Below are positions 17,651-26,604 of a stretch of DNA of 64,000 nucleotides, in pieces. Position numbers and translations under genes: made by a program. The stretch covers positions 164,744 through 228,743 of the forward strand of contig CAINNJ010000027.1 of the NCBI GenBank assembly GCA_903851195.1, given 5' to 3'. The stretch is from an uncultured Acidobacteriia bacterium. Lineage in GTDB: Bacteria; Acidobacteriota; Terriglobia; Bryobacterales; Bryobacteraceae. The notes below the pieces were generated by a model, which searched no databases, was not told the DNA's origin, and was given only the letters and a program-made list of their open reading frames with translations. How positions within the stretch are numbered: position 1 is the stretch's first letter; each line of letters starts with the position of its first letter.

Positions 17651-20600
17651 ATGCTTCGCTTACCGTGTTTCCATTCCGTGTCCGGTCGTCTTTTTCTGGC
17701 ACAACTCCTGCTGGTGGCCGTGGCCGCCGCCGACGTACAGACTGGTGTCGTTCGTTCCGGCGGCCGCCCCATCCCGGGGGCGGCCGTAACGGCTGAATGC
17801 GGGACGGACAAAATCTCCACGGTGACGGACGGCGAAGGGCGTTTCGAGATGGGCGGCCTGCCTTCCACGCCCTGTAAGTTCTCCGCCGTGCTGTTCGGCT
17901 TTGAGCCGGCGCAGCAGGAAACCAAAGCTTCTTCCTCTCCTCTTTCTCTCGATCTGAAACTGCAGAAACGCGCTTCCCTGCCGGTGCAGGAAGCGCCGAA
18001 AACAGTTGCAGCCGCAAAACCGGCCACGCCGGCAACTCCCCCGGCTTCCACCACTCCCGCTCCCTCTTCAGCCAGTACAACTCCCGCTACTCCAGGCACG
18101 GGGCGCGGCGGCCCCGGTGGCAGAGGCGGTCCCGGCGGTGGTCGGGGCGGGCAGTTCGGCCAGGGTGGCTTCGCGGGCGGACGCGGTGGTCCCGGCGGAC
18201 GGGGCGGCCCGAACGGCCCGAACGGCGCGAATGGCGCGCAGGGCGCGCAGGGCGGAAATACCGGCTTTCAGAGTCTGAGTCTTGTCCAGAACGGCGACAC
18301 GCCTTCTCCCGATGCGGAAATCGCGCCGGGCTCGTTGGCTGGCGTGGACACGAACGGCGGCGCCAACGAAGCGCTTCTGGTCAACGGCAGTCTGAGCCAG
18401 GCCGTGCAGGCGCAGCCCGGTGACGGCCAGGGCATGGGCGGTCCGCAAGGCTTCGGTTTCGGCGGCCCCGGCGGTTTCGGTGGTCCGGGTGGTTTCGGCG
18501 GTCCTGACGGTGGTCCGGCCGGCCCCGGTGGCGATGGTCTCGGTGGTGGCGGCCGTGGCGGCCCCGGTGGAGATTTCGCCGGTGGTGGCGGCGGCGGACG
18601 AGGTGGCGGGGGCTTCGGCGGCCCCGGTGGTGGTGGTGGCGGACGAGGCGGCGGCGGCTTTGGCGGTCCCGGCGGGCGTGGCGGTGGCGGACCCCGCGCG
18701 GCCAACGGCAGAGGCCAGTTCGGCAATCGCGTCAATCGTGGACGCGGCCAGCAGTGGCGTCTCAGCGCCAATTACTCGTTCGGTAACTCGGCATTGAACG
18801 CGCGGCCGTACTCTTTCACGGCGCCCCAACTCGTCAATGGTGAACAGGTGCCGAAAGCGGCCTACGCCAATAATCGGTTCGGTTTTTCCGTGGGCGGCCC
18901 GCTCGCGATTCCCAAACTCTTCCGCAGCGACAAGACGTTCTGGTTCGTCAACTACACCGGCCAGCGCACAAAGAACGGTTTCGACCGCATTTCCACGGTC
19001 CCGCTGGCATCTCTCCGGACAGGCGATTTCTCCGGCCTCACCTCCGTCTCCGGCGTTCCCCAGATTATTTACGATCCGACGACCAACCTTCCGTTCGCCG
19101 GCAACGCCATCCCGGCCAGCCGCATCAACCGCGCCGCCGTCGGACTGCTGGGCTTCATTCCGCTGCCGAACGCGGCGGGCTCCCGCAACAACTATCAGCT
19201 GATCGGCTCGAACCCCTCGAATAACAACAATCTGCAGGTCATGGTCAACCAGACCATCACCAACAAAGACCGTGTGGCGCTGAACTACAACCATCAGGGG
19301 CGCGATGGCGTGAACGTCCAGTCGTTCGGTTTCCGGGACAACACAACGGGCTCCGGCAACAGCCTGAATCTGAGCGAATCGCACACCTTCAGCCGGTCCC
19401 TCATCAACAACCTGGCGTTCGCCTTCAGCCGCAACGTGAACAATAACTACTCGTTCTTCTCGAACGGGCAGAACATCGCGGCGCAGCTGGGTATCGGCGG
19501 CGTGACGCTGGATCCCATCGCTTACGGCCCGCCCACCGTGTCGTTCAACAATTTCTCCTCGCTCAGCGACGCTTTGCCTTCGCTGACCCGGGCACAAACG
19601 GCCAGCCTGACCGATTCGATGACTTACATCCGGGCCAAACACACCGTGACGTACGGGGTGAATTTTCAGCGCCGTCAGAATAATCTGCTCACCAACCAGA
19701 ACGCGCGCGGCTCGTTCAGTTTCACGGGCGTCGGCACCCAGCAGATCGGGGCCAATGGCCTTCCCGTTACGGGCACCGGTTACGATCTCGCGGATTTCCT
19801 TCTCGACAAGCCGTACTCCACTTCCGTCAACCAGTATCAGAACGGCAACAACAGCTTCTACTTCCGCGAGACCGCGATTAACGCCTATGTCTCGGACGAT
19901 TTCCGTGCCCGCAACGGGCTTTCTTTCATCACCGGCCTGCGCTGGGAATACTTCGGACCCTACACCGAAAAGAACAACCGGATCGCCAACCTGGACGTCG
20001 CGCCCGATTACACCGGCGTGGCGGTGGTGACGCCGAACTCCAAAGGCCCGTACTATTCCGGCTACTATCCGCAGGGTCTCATCCAGCCGCGCTACCTGCT
20101 CTTCTCGCCGCGCGAAGGCATTGCGTGGAAGCCGTGGAAAAACCGCGCGCTGGTGGTTCGCGCCGGCTACGGCATCTACTACACCGGCGGCGTCTACGGC
20201 GGCTTCGCCAACCGGCTGGGACTAGAACCGCCCTTCGTCCGCGCCATCAATACCACCACCAGCCCGGCCAACCCGCTCTCGCTTGAAAACGGCTTCAGCG
20301 GCCTGCCGGCGCAGACCATCACCAACACATTCTCCGTTTCCCGCGATTACAAACCGGCTTACGCACAGTCCTGGAATTACTCGATGCAGTACACGCTGCT
20401 GCGCAACTACGTCGTGCAACTCGGCTACCAGGGCACCAAAGGGACGCATCTCGACGTCCTGCAGAGCCCGAATCGCGCGCCCCTCGGCGGCTCGTCTCTC
20501 ACCACGCAGCAGCGGCTGCAGATTGCCAACGCTTCCGTGTTCAATCTCGATCTTTCCGTCGGAAATTCCATCTACAACGCCATGCAGGTTTCGTTCCTGC

Positions 20601-21247
20601 GGCGGATGGCGCGCAATCGTTCCTTCAACGTCACGTACGTCTGGTCGAAAGCGATCGACGATACGTCCACCCTGGGCGGCGGCGTGGTGCAGATCGTCAA
20701 CGATATCCGCGCCGAGCGCGCGCTTTCCAATAACGACCAGCGTCACCGCGTGACGGCGAACTTCCAGATCCAGTCGCCCGTCGGGGCCACCAGAACCTCC
20801 TGGCGCTGGCACGCGATCCGCGGCTGGACCCTCAACGGCCAGATGAACGCGAACTCGGGCAGCACCTTCACGGCGACGGTCGCCGGCGATCCTTCCGGCA
20901 CGGGCATCACGGGCGGCGCGCGAGCCCAGGCGACCGGCGCGCCGGTCAATACGGGTTCCGGTTACTTCAACCCCGGAGCTTACTCGATACCTTTGTCCGG
21001 TACCTACGGCAACGCGGGAAGGAACACGATTCCCGGTATTCCGAACTTCTCTCTGAACGCTTCGGTCTTCCGCACCTTCCGTTTTAAAGAGCGGCACACC
21101 ATCACGTTCACGGTGAATTCCACCAATCCCCTGAATCACGTCAATGTAACGGGCATCGGCACGGTTATCGGCTCCATCAACGCCGGCCTTCCCACCGCCG
21201 CCGGGGCCATGCGGACGGTTTCCGCGCAACTGAGGTTCAATTACTAA
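17651..21247 (+). CDS. Oar-like TonB-dependent outer-membrane receptor with Gly-rich insert
   Basis: A 1198-residue protein: signal peptide (SGRLFLAQLLLVAVAAA), a CarboxypepD_reg-like domain (GVVRSGGRPIPGAAVTAEC, then FSAVLFGFEPAQQ), a Pro/Ala linker, a glycine-rich region of about 200 residues (roughly residues 150-355), then a long beta-barrel with Oar-type segments (FSVGGPLAIPKLFRSDKTFW, AINAYVSDDFRARNG, GLRWEYFG, YGIYYTGGVYGGF, a C-terminal amphipathic strand ending in LRFNY). The AEIAPGSLAG/EALLVNGSLS stretch inside the Gly-rich part may be what is left of the plug. ATG 17651 follows AAGGA; the open frame starts earlier, at 17597. Likely imports or exports large substrates or peptides; ligand unknown. 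Its stop overlaps the start of the VWA gene. Confidence 0.87.
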   Translation: MLRLPCFHSVSGRLFLAQLLLVAVAAADVQTGVVRSGGRPIPGAAVTAECGTDKISTVTDGEGRFEMGGLPSTPCKFSAVLFGFEPAQQETKASSSPLSLDLKLQKRASLPVQEAPKTVAAAKPATPATPPASTTPAPSSASTTPATPGTGRGGPGGRGGPGGGRGGQFGQGGFAGGRGGPGGRGGPNGPNGANGAQGAQGGNTGFQSLSLVQNGDTPSPDAEIAPGSLAGVDTNGGANEALLVNGSLSQAVQAQPGDGQGMGGPQGFGFGGPGGFGGPGGFGGPDGGPAGPGGDGLGGGGRGGPGGDFAGGGGGGRGGGGFGGPGGGGGGRGGGGFGGPGGRGGGGPRAANGRGQFGNRVNRGRGQQWRLSANYSFGNSALNARPYSFTAPQLVNGEQVPKAAYANNRFGFSVGGPLAIPKLFRSDKTFWFVNYTGQRTKNGFDRISTVPLASLRTGDFSGLTSVSGVPQIIYDPTTNLPFAGNAIPASRINRAAVGLLGFIPLPNAAGSRNNYQLIGSNPSNNNNLQVMVNQTITNKDRVALNYNHQGRDGVNVQSFGFRDNTTGSGNSLNLSESHTFSRSLINNLAFAFSRNVNNNYSFFSNGQNIAAQLGIGGVTLDPIAYGPPTVSFNNFSSLSDALPSLTRAQTASLTDSMTYIRAKHTVTYGVNFQRRQNNLLTNQNARGSFSFTGVGTQQIGANGLPVTGTGYDLADFLLDKPYSTSVNQYQNGNNSFYFRETAINAYVSDDFRARNGLSFITGLRWEYFGPYTEKNNRIANLDVAPDYTGVAVVTPNSKGPYYSGYYPQGLIQPRYLLFSPREGIAWKPWKNRALVVRAGYGIYYTGGVYGGFANRLGLEPPFVRAINTTTSPANPLSLENGFSGLPAQTITNTFSVSRDYKPAYAQSWNYSMQYTLLRNYVVQLGYQGTKGTHLDVLQSPNRAPLGGSSLTTQQRLQIANASVFNLDLSVGNSIYNAMQVSFLRRMARNRSFNVTYVWSKAIDDTSTLGGGVVQIVNDIRAERALSNNDQRHRVTANFQIQSPVGATRTSWRWHAIRGWTLNGQMNANSGSTFTATVAGDPSGTGITGGARAQATGAPVNTGSGYFNPGAYSIPLSGTYGNAGRNTIPGIPNFSLNASVFRTFRFKERHTITFTVNSTNPLNHVNVTGIGTVIGSINAGLPTAAGAMRTVSAQLRFNY
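18100..18710 (+). repeat. Glycine-codon-rich low-complexity region
   Basis: Inside the receptor gene, runs of GGC/GGT/CCC codons encode irregular repeats of GGPGG, GGFGG and GGRGG. The densest parts are about 18100-18230 and 18440-18700, separated by a normal-composition stretch. No exact tandem unit; it is low complexity, not a satellite. Confidence 0.75.
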
Positions 21248-23415
21248 TGCGAGTGCAACGGCGACTGACTCTGCTTCCGTTCCTGTTTCTTTTCCTGCCC
21301 GAGGGCAATGCGCAGGACACCGTGACGTTCACATCCCAGGCCAACCTGGTGGTGATCGACGTGAGCGTGCGCGATAAATCCGGCAAGGTGATGCCAGGGC
21401 TGACGAAAGGAGACTTCACGATTCTCGAGGACGGCAAACCGCAGCAGGTTTCCGTGTTTGAGTTCCAGAAGCTCGATTCCGACACCGCTCCTCCCCCGGT
21501 TCCCGCCACGAAAGAAGTGAAAGCGGCTCCCGCGCAGGTCGCGGCGGTGGCGGCCCCCAAACCCGCTGCCGGGCTGCCCCTCGGCAAGCCGAAGCCGATC
21601 ATCCGCTTCCAGGATCGCCGTCTGGTCGCGCTGCTCTTCGACTTCAGCACCATGGGAATCCCCGAGCAGTCTCGCGCGCAGAAATCGGCACTGCAGTTCA
21701 TTCATGAGCAGATGAAGCCCGCCGATCTGGTCGCCATCATGACGGCCGGCACCGGCCCCCTGAAGATCGATCAGGATTTTACCGATGATCGCGATCGCCT
21801 CGAAGAAGTGGTCAAGGGTTTCCAGATCGGCGTGGCGAGCGAACTGGCCGCACTCGGCGGCAACGGCGACGACACCACCGGTGAAGACACCGGCGCGGCG
21901 TTCAGTGCCGACGAGACGGAATTCAACATCTTCAACAACGACCGGAAACTGGCCACGCTGGAATCCGCCGCCAAACTGCTGGCGGGTTTCCCGGAAAAGA
22001 AGGCGCTGCTCTATTTCTCGGCGGGTATCGAGCAGAGCGGGCACGACAACCAGGCACAGCTCGAAAGCGCCGTGAACGCGGCCAAACGAGCCAATGTCGC
22101 CTTTTACCCGATCGACGCGCGCGGTCTGGTGGCCACGGCGCCGGCCGGGGAGGCGAGTTCCGCCGGTGGACGGGGCAGCAGCGCCTTCACGGGCGCCAAT
22201 GTTTCGGCCCGCGGAGCCAGCCGCGACAACTCGCAGGAGACGCTTTCCACCCTCGCTTCCGACACCGGTGGACGCCTGTTCGTGGACGATAACGACCTTT
22301 CGCTCGGCATGCAGAAGGCGCGCGACGACATCAGCAGTTATTACATCCTCGGCTACTACAGCACCAACGGCAAAACCGACGGAAAATACCGCCGCGTGCA
22401 GATCAAACTGAATAACAATATTCAGGCCAAACTCGACTACAAGAGCGGCTATTTCGGCGATAAAGACTTTAAAAAGTTCACGTCCAGCGATAAAGAGAGC
22501 CAGCTGGAACAGGCCCTGATGCTGGGGGATCCGCTGACGGACCTCTCGCTCAGCGGCGAACTGAACTACTTCCGCCTCGCCCGCGATCGCTACTTCGTCC
22601 CGTTTTCCGTGAAGATCCCGGGGGCGGAGATCGCTCTGGCGAAGAGCAAAGGCGCGGCGCAGACGGAATTCGAATTCATCGGCCAGCTGCGGGACGATCA
22701 CACCAAACTGGTCGGCGTTGTTCGCGACGGCATCAAGATCAAACTGGCCGAACAGACCGCCGCCCAGCTTTCCTCGCATCCCATCGCGTACGGCACCGGC
22801 TTCACCGTCGCGCCGGGCGTTTACACGCTCAAGTTCCTCGCCCGCGAGAACGAAACCGGCAAGATGGGGACCTACGAGACGAAGTTCACCATCCCCGATC
22901 TCGCGCCCGATAAACCGGCGATTCTCAAGACCAGTTCCGTCATCTGGAGCAGCCAGCGGCAGCCGATCACCGATTCGATCGCCTCGGTGGAAAAGAAGAA
23001 GATTCTGGAGGCCGATCCGCTCGTGCAGGATGGCCAGAAGCTGGTTCCCAGCATCACGCACGTCTTCCGTAAAGACCAGAATCTGTACGTGTACATGGAG
23101 GTCTACGATCCCGGTCTGGACGAGACGCAGAAGCCAAGCGTCGCCGCCACACTGTCGTTTTACCGCGGCAAGACGAAGAGCTTCGAATCGGAGCCGGTGC
23201 GGCTCGATTCCTTCATTCCGAAACGGGGTCAGACGCTGCCGGTGCGCTTCCAGGCGCCACTGGCGCAACTTGCGGCCGGGCGCTACACCTGCCAGATCAA
23301 TCTGATCGACGAGGCTGGTCGCAAGTTTGCGTTCCAGCGAGCCGATATCGTTGTGCTTCCGGCGGCCAAAGCGGCGGGCGAAGCGCCCGCGCCCAAAGCG
23401 GGAGCCGGCTTTTAA
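21247..23415 (+). CDS. VWA-domain secreted protein, acidobacterial VWFA-related type
   Basis: A 722-residue protein with a signal peptide (LLPFLFLFLPEGNAQ). The N-terminal domain reads FTSQANLVVIDVSVRDKSGKVMPGLTKGDFTILEDGKPQQV, the hallmark of the TIGR03436 VWFA-related family. A von Willebrand A domain follows (VALLFDFSTMG; the usual DxSxS appears as DFST, so the MIDAS is atypical) with an acidic insert (GGNGDDTTGEDTGAAFSADE). The C-terminal half, from about residue 430, is beta-rich. The ATG at 21247 uses the last base of the receptor's TAA, so the two are co-translated and may act as one outer-membrane system. Role unproven. Confidence 0.84.
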   Translation: MRVQRRLTLLPFLFLFLPEGNAQDTVTFTSQANLVVIDVSVRDKSGKVMPGLTKGDFTILEDGKPQQVSVFEFQKLDSDTAPPPVPATKEVKAAPAQVAAVAAPKPAAGLPLGKPKPIIRFQDRRLVALLFDFSTMGIPEQSRAQKSALQFIHEQMKPADLVAIMTAGTGPLKIDQDFTDDRDRLEEVVKGFQIGVASELAALGGNGDDTTGEDTGAAFSADETEFNIFNNDRKLATLESAAKLLAGFPEKKALLYFSAGIEQSGHDNQAQLESAVNAAKRANVAFYPIDARGLVATAPAGEASSAGGRGSSAFTGANVSARGASRDNSQETLSTLASDTGGRLFVDDNDLSLGMQKARDDISSYYILGYYSTNGKTDGKYRRVQIKLNNNIQAKLDYKSGYFGDKDFKKFTSSDKESQLEQALMLGDPLTDLSLSGELNYFRLARDRYFVPFSVKIPGAEIALAKSKGAAQTEFEFIGQLRDDHTKLVGVVRDGIKIKLAEQTAAQLSSHPIAYGTGFTVAPGVYTLKFLARENETGKMGTYETKFTIPDLAPDKPAILKTSSVIWSSQRQPITDSIASVEKKKILEADPLVQDGQKLVPSITHVFRKDQNLYVYMEVYDPGLDETQKPSVAATLSFYRGKTKSFESEPVRLDSFIPKRGQTLPVRFQAPLAQLAAGRYTCQINLIDEAGRKFAFQRADIVVLPAAKAAGEAPAPKAGAGF

Positions 23416-23442
23416 CATTCGTTTTTTCCCTTTGGCGGAAAA

Positions 23443-23467
23443 CTCCGGCCACATTTCGTGGCCGGAG
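23443..23467 (+). terminator. Candidate terminator hairpin after the VWA gene
   Basis: A perfect 10-bp stem (CTCCGGCCAC with its complement) and 5-base loop, 27 bases after the VWA stop and 100 bases before the first glycan-locus gene. No T-run lies on the plus side; AAAA lies just before it, which would be TTTT for a minus-strand transcript. It marks a probable transcript boundary. Confidence 0.45.
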
Positions 23468-23566
23468 CGCTAACTGCCGATCCTACAACGCCCAACGTGG
23501 CCCAGACGACAGCTCCCCGCCGATACCCGCCTGCCTCTCTGCGATAGTAGAAAAGACGCTCCTATT

Positions 23567-25435
23567 ATGTGTGGAATCGCAGGATTTTTTGGGCGCCCTT
23601 CGCAGCCCCCCGACGTAGCCCTCGATGCCATGCTGACCTCGATCCGGCATCGCGGCCCCGACGATTCCGGCATGCACGTGGACGGACAGGCGGCCATCGG
23701 AATGCGCCGGCTCAGCATCATCGACCTTTCCACCGGCCACCAGCCGATTCCCAACGAAGACGAAACGCTCTGGATCGTCTTCAACGGCGAAATCTATAAT
23801 CACCTCGAACTCCGCGCTCAGCTCGAGGGCCTGGGTCACCGGTTTCGCACCCGCTCCGATACGGAGACGGTGCTGCACCTGTTCGAACAGTACGGGCCGG
23901 ACTCGCTGCGCCGCCTGCGGGGCATGTTCGCGATTGCCATCTGGTGTTCGCGAACGAAGAAGCTCTTCCTGGCCCGGGACCGCTTTGGCAAGAAGCCGCT
24001 CTACTATACACAGACTCCGGCCGGATTCTTTTTCGGCAGTGAGATCAAGTGTCTGCGCGCCGCCGGCGTGCCCCTGACCGCCAACCGCGAAGCGCTCCGT
24101 CTCTATTTCAAATTCGGTTATGTGCCCGACCCGCTGTCGGCTTTCGAAGGCGTCAAAAAGCTGCCCGCGGGCTCCTGGCTGGAACTGACGGGACCAACCG
24201 GCGCCACTCGCGAAGGCACCTACTGGACGCTGGCGCCCGGGGCGATTGATGAACCCGCCGGCTTTGACGGACAGGCCCGCCTGCGTGAACTGCGCGACTG
24301 CTTCGACGAGAGCGTGCGCCTGCGCCTGATGGCCGATGTTCCGCTGGGCGCGTTTCTGAGCGGCGGCATCGATTCCACGCTGGTCGTGGCGTCGATGGCG
24401 CTCCAGACCAAAGAGCCGGTGAAAACCTTCTCCATCGGATTTGCCGAGGCGAACGCCAGCGAACTGCCGTGGGCCCGCATGGTCGCCCAACGCTACGGCA
24501 CGGATCACCACGAGATCGTCGTGCGTCCGGATTCGGCGGATCTCGCGAAGAAAATCGCCTGGCATTGCGACGAACCATTCGGGGATTCTTCCGCGATTCC
24601 GACCGCGATTGTGTCCGAATTTGCCGCCCGGCACGTAAAAGTGGCCCTCAGCGGGGACGGCGGCGACGAACTCTTCGGCGGCTATCCCCGCTTCTGGAAT
24701 ATTCCGCAACTCGATGCTTTTGGCCGGATTCCACCATTCCTCCGGAGCAGCATCGGCCGTGTCTCGCGGTTTCTTCCCTACAGCGCGTACGGCAAGAATT
24801 ATCTCCATATGTTGTCCAGGTCGACCGGCCTCGAACGTTATTTCGAGAAGAACTACTCGCCGTCGTCCATGCTGGAACAACTGCTGCGGCCCGGCTATAT
24901 GCTGCCCGCGGACGAAGCTTACCTGACCGGGTTTTTTGCTCCTTTGCTCCGCATGGCGCCGCCCGATACCCTCAGCCAGGCGCAGTATTGGGAAGCGACC
25001 GCCAATCTGACCGGCGACATGCTGGTGAAAGTGGATCGCATGTCGATGGCTTATTCACTGGAAGTCCGCTGCCCCCTGCTGGATCACGAACTGGCGGGCG
25101 TCGCCTCGCGTTTTCCGAACTCCTGGCGCTTTCGCGATGGCCGGGGTAAATACAACCTGATCGAATCCATGAAAGACCGGCTTCCCCCTGACTTGCTGAC
25201 CCGTCCGAAGTCCGGCTTCGGAATCCCTCTGGCGGGCTGGTTCCGGAAGGAACTGCGTCCGCTCCTCGAAGACACGCTGCTGAGCGCGAAGTTCCTTGGC
25301 CGGGACATCGTTTCTCCGGCCTTCCTGCGAACCATGATCGCCGAACACCAGTCGGGCCGGCGCGACAACGCGCAGTGGCTCTGGTGGCTGCTGATGCTGG
25401 AACTGTGGTTTGAGGAGTATCCGGTCGCCATATGA
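23567..25435 (+). CDS. AsnB-type glutamine amidotransferase (glycan locus)
   Basis: A 622-residue asparagine-synthase family protein. Cys2 of MCGIAGFFGRP is the expected class-II amidotransferase nucleophile, RHRGPDDSG and RLSIIDLSTGHQPI belong to the glutaminase domain, and the synthetase domain has the ATP-binding motif LSGGIDSTLV and KVALSGDGGDELFGGY. Copies in polysaccharide loci probably amidate a glycan or lipid intermediate (for example a uronic acid) rather than aspartate; this is an inference from context. The closest recalled relatives include amidotransferases of exosortase-associated loci, but no exosortase is in the window. First gene of a four-gene coupled set; overlaps the GT4 gene by four bases. 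Confidence 0.88.
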   Translation: MCGIAGFFGRPSQPPDVALDAMLTSIRHRGPDDSGMHVDGQAAIGMRRLSIIDLSTGHQPIPNEDETLWIVFNGEIYNHLELRAQLEGLGHRFRTRSDTETVLHLFEQYGPDSLRRLRGMFAIAIWCSRTKKLFLARDRFGKKPLYYTQTPAGFFFGSEIKCLRAAGVPLTANREALRLYFKFGYVPDPLSAFEGVKKLPAGSWLELTGPTGATREGTYWTLAPGAIDEPAGFDGQARLRELRDCFDESVRLRLMADVPLGAFLSGGIDSTLVVASMALQTKEPVKTFSIGFAEANASELPWARMVAQRYGTDHHEIVVRPDSADLAKKIAWHCDEPFGDSSAIPTAIVSEFAARHVKVALSGDGGDELFGGYPRFWNIPQLDAFGRIPPFLRSSIGRVSRFLPYSAYGKNYLHMLSRSTGLERYFEKNYSPSSMLEQLLRPGYMLPADEAYLTGFFAPLLRMAPPDTLSQAQYWEATANLTGDMLVKVDRMSMAYSLEVRCPLLDHELAGVASRFPNSWRFRDGRGKYNLIESMKDRLPPDLLTRPKSGFGIPLAGWFRKELRPLLEDTLLSAKFLGRDIVSPAFLRTMIAEHQSGRRDNAQWLWWLLMLELWFEEYPVAI

Positions 25436-26604
25436 TGACCGATTCCGTCCCGGCCGGCAACCGCGGCGACTCGCGCGGAACGTCACCACCCGAACCCCGC
25501 AAAATTCTGATCGCCGTCCGCGAACTCAGCATCGGCGGTTCCGAGAAGCAGGCCTGTCTGGTGGCCCGCCTGCTGGACCCCCGTATATTCCAGGTCACCG
25601 TCGGCTGCTTTATTCCCCGGGGACTGCGGCGCGCGGAACTGGATGCCGCCGGCATTCCCGTCATGGAGATTCCCGTCCGCAGTTTCGGCGCTCCGGGACT
25701 GCCGCGAACCGCCTTCGAGGTCCGGCGGAATTTGCAGCGCGAAGGCATCTCGCTGGTTCACTCGTTCGACTACCCGACCGCCATATTCTTCGCCATGGCG
25801 CTCGCCGGGCGCAGCGGCATTCCCCTGCTGACCAGCCTGCGCAGCTATCGCCACCTGATTCCGCAGCCGTACCGGTTTATGCTCCGGCAGGCGGAGCGTT
25901 TCAGTGACGGTATCGTGCTGAACTCGGCCGAGGTCAGAGCGGATCTGGTCCGGAACGAAGGCATTCCGGAAAACCGCCTGCACCTCGTGTACAACGCCGT
26001 CGATCCCGCGGAATTTCCGCCGCCCCCGGATCCTTCGGCTCGTCCGCGCCCTCCGGAACTCACGGATGCGTCGCTGGTGGTCGGGTGTGTCTGCGGCATT
26101 CGCGCGGAAAAGGATCTGCCCACTCTGATGCGCGCGGTGCATTCGCTCCATCCGGAGTTCCCCGGGTTGCGGCTTGTTCTGGTGGGCAGCGGAGCGGCGG
26201 AACCGCAAATCGAGTCCCTGCGCACGGAACTGGGCATGGAGCGGACCTGCGTGCGGATTCCGCAAACCGCGAACGCACAGCCCTGGCTGGCGGCGATGGA
26301 CATTTTCGTGCTTCCCTCCCTCACCGAAGCGCTTTCCAATGCCGTGCTGGAAGCCATGTGCACGGAATGCGCGGTGGTTGCCTCCCGCGTCGGCGGCAAT
26401 CCGGAAATCATCGAGTCCGGCGAGAACGGGCTCCTTTTCCCGGCCGGTGACGTCGGCGCTCTGAGCGCCGCGCTGCGCTCCCTGATTGTGGATCCGGAAC
26501 GGCGCAGGGCGATGGCCGCGGCGGGCCGGGAATCCGTAATCCGCCGCTTCTCCCCCGCGGCCGCCACCGCCAATCTCGCGCGCCTGTATAAGGGTTTCCC
26601 GTGA
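25432..26604 (+). CDS. GT4-family glycosyltransferase
   Basis: A 390-residue GT-B retaining glycosyltransferase. The acceptor domain starts KILIAVRELSIGGSEKQACLVARLL. The donor domain has LVVGCVCGIRAEKDLPTLMRAV, the PSLTEALSNAVLEAMCTECAVVASRVGGNPEII block that carries the family's E-x7-E motif, and GLLFPAGD. The start is ATG at 25432 or the adjacent ATG at 25435; both overlap the amidotransferase stop. It probably adds one sugar of the repeat unit on the cytoplasmic face. Overlaps the next gene by four bases (GTGA). Confidence 0.9.
   Translation: MMTDSVPAGNRGDSRGTSPPEPRKILIAVRELSIGGSEKQACLVARLLDPRIFQVTVGCFIPRGLRRAELDAAGIPVMEIPVRSFGAPGLPRTAFEVRRNLQREGISLVHSFDYPTAIFFAMALAGRSGIPLLTSLRSYRHLIPQPYRFMLRQAERFSDGIVLNSAEVRADLVRNEGIPENRLHLVYNAVDPAEFPPPPDPSARPRPPELTDASLVVGCVCGIRAEKDLPTLMRAVHSLHPEFPGLRLVLVGSGAAEPQIESLRTELGMERTCVRIPQTANAQPWLAAMDIFVLPSLTEALSNAVLEAMCTECAVVASRVGGNPEIIESGENGLLFPAGDVGALSAALRSLIVDPERRRAMAAAGRESVIRRFSPAAATANLARLYKGFP

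Noticed and set aside
18100-18710. Possible CRISPR-like or satellite repeat
   Set aside because: The units are irregular, continuous with a long coding frame and lack spacers; it is a Gly-rich protein segment.
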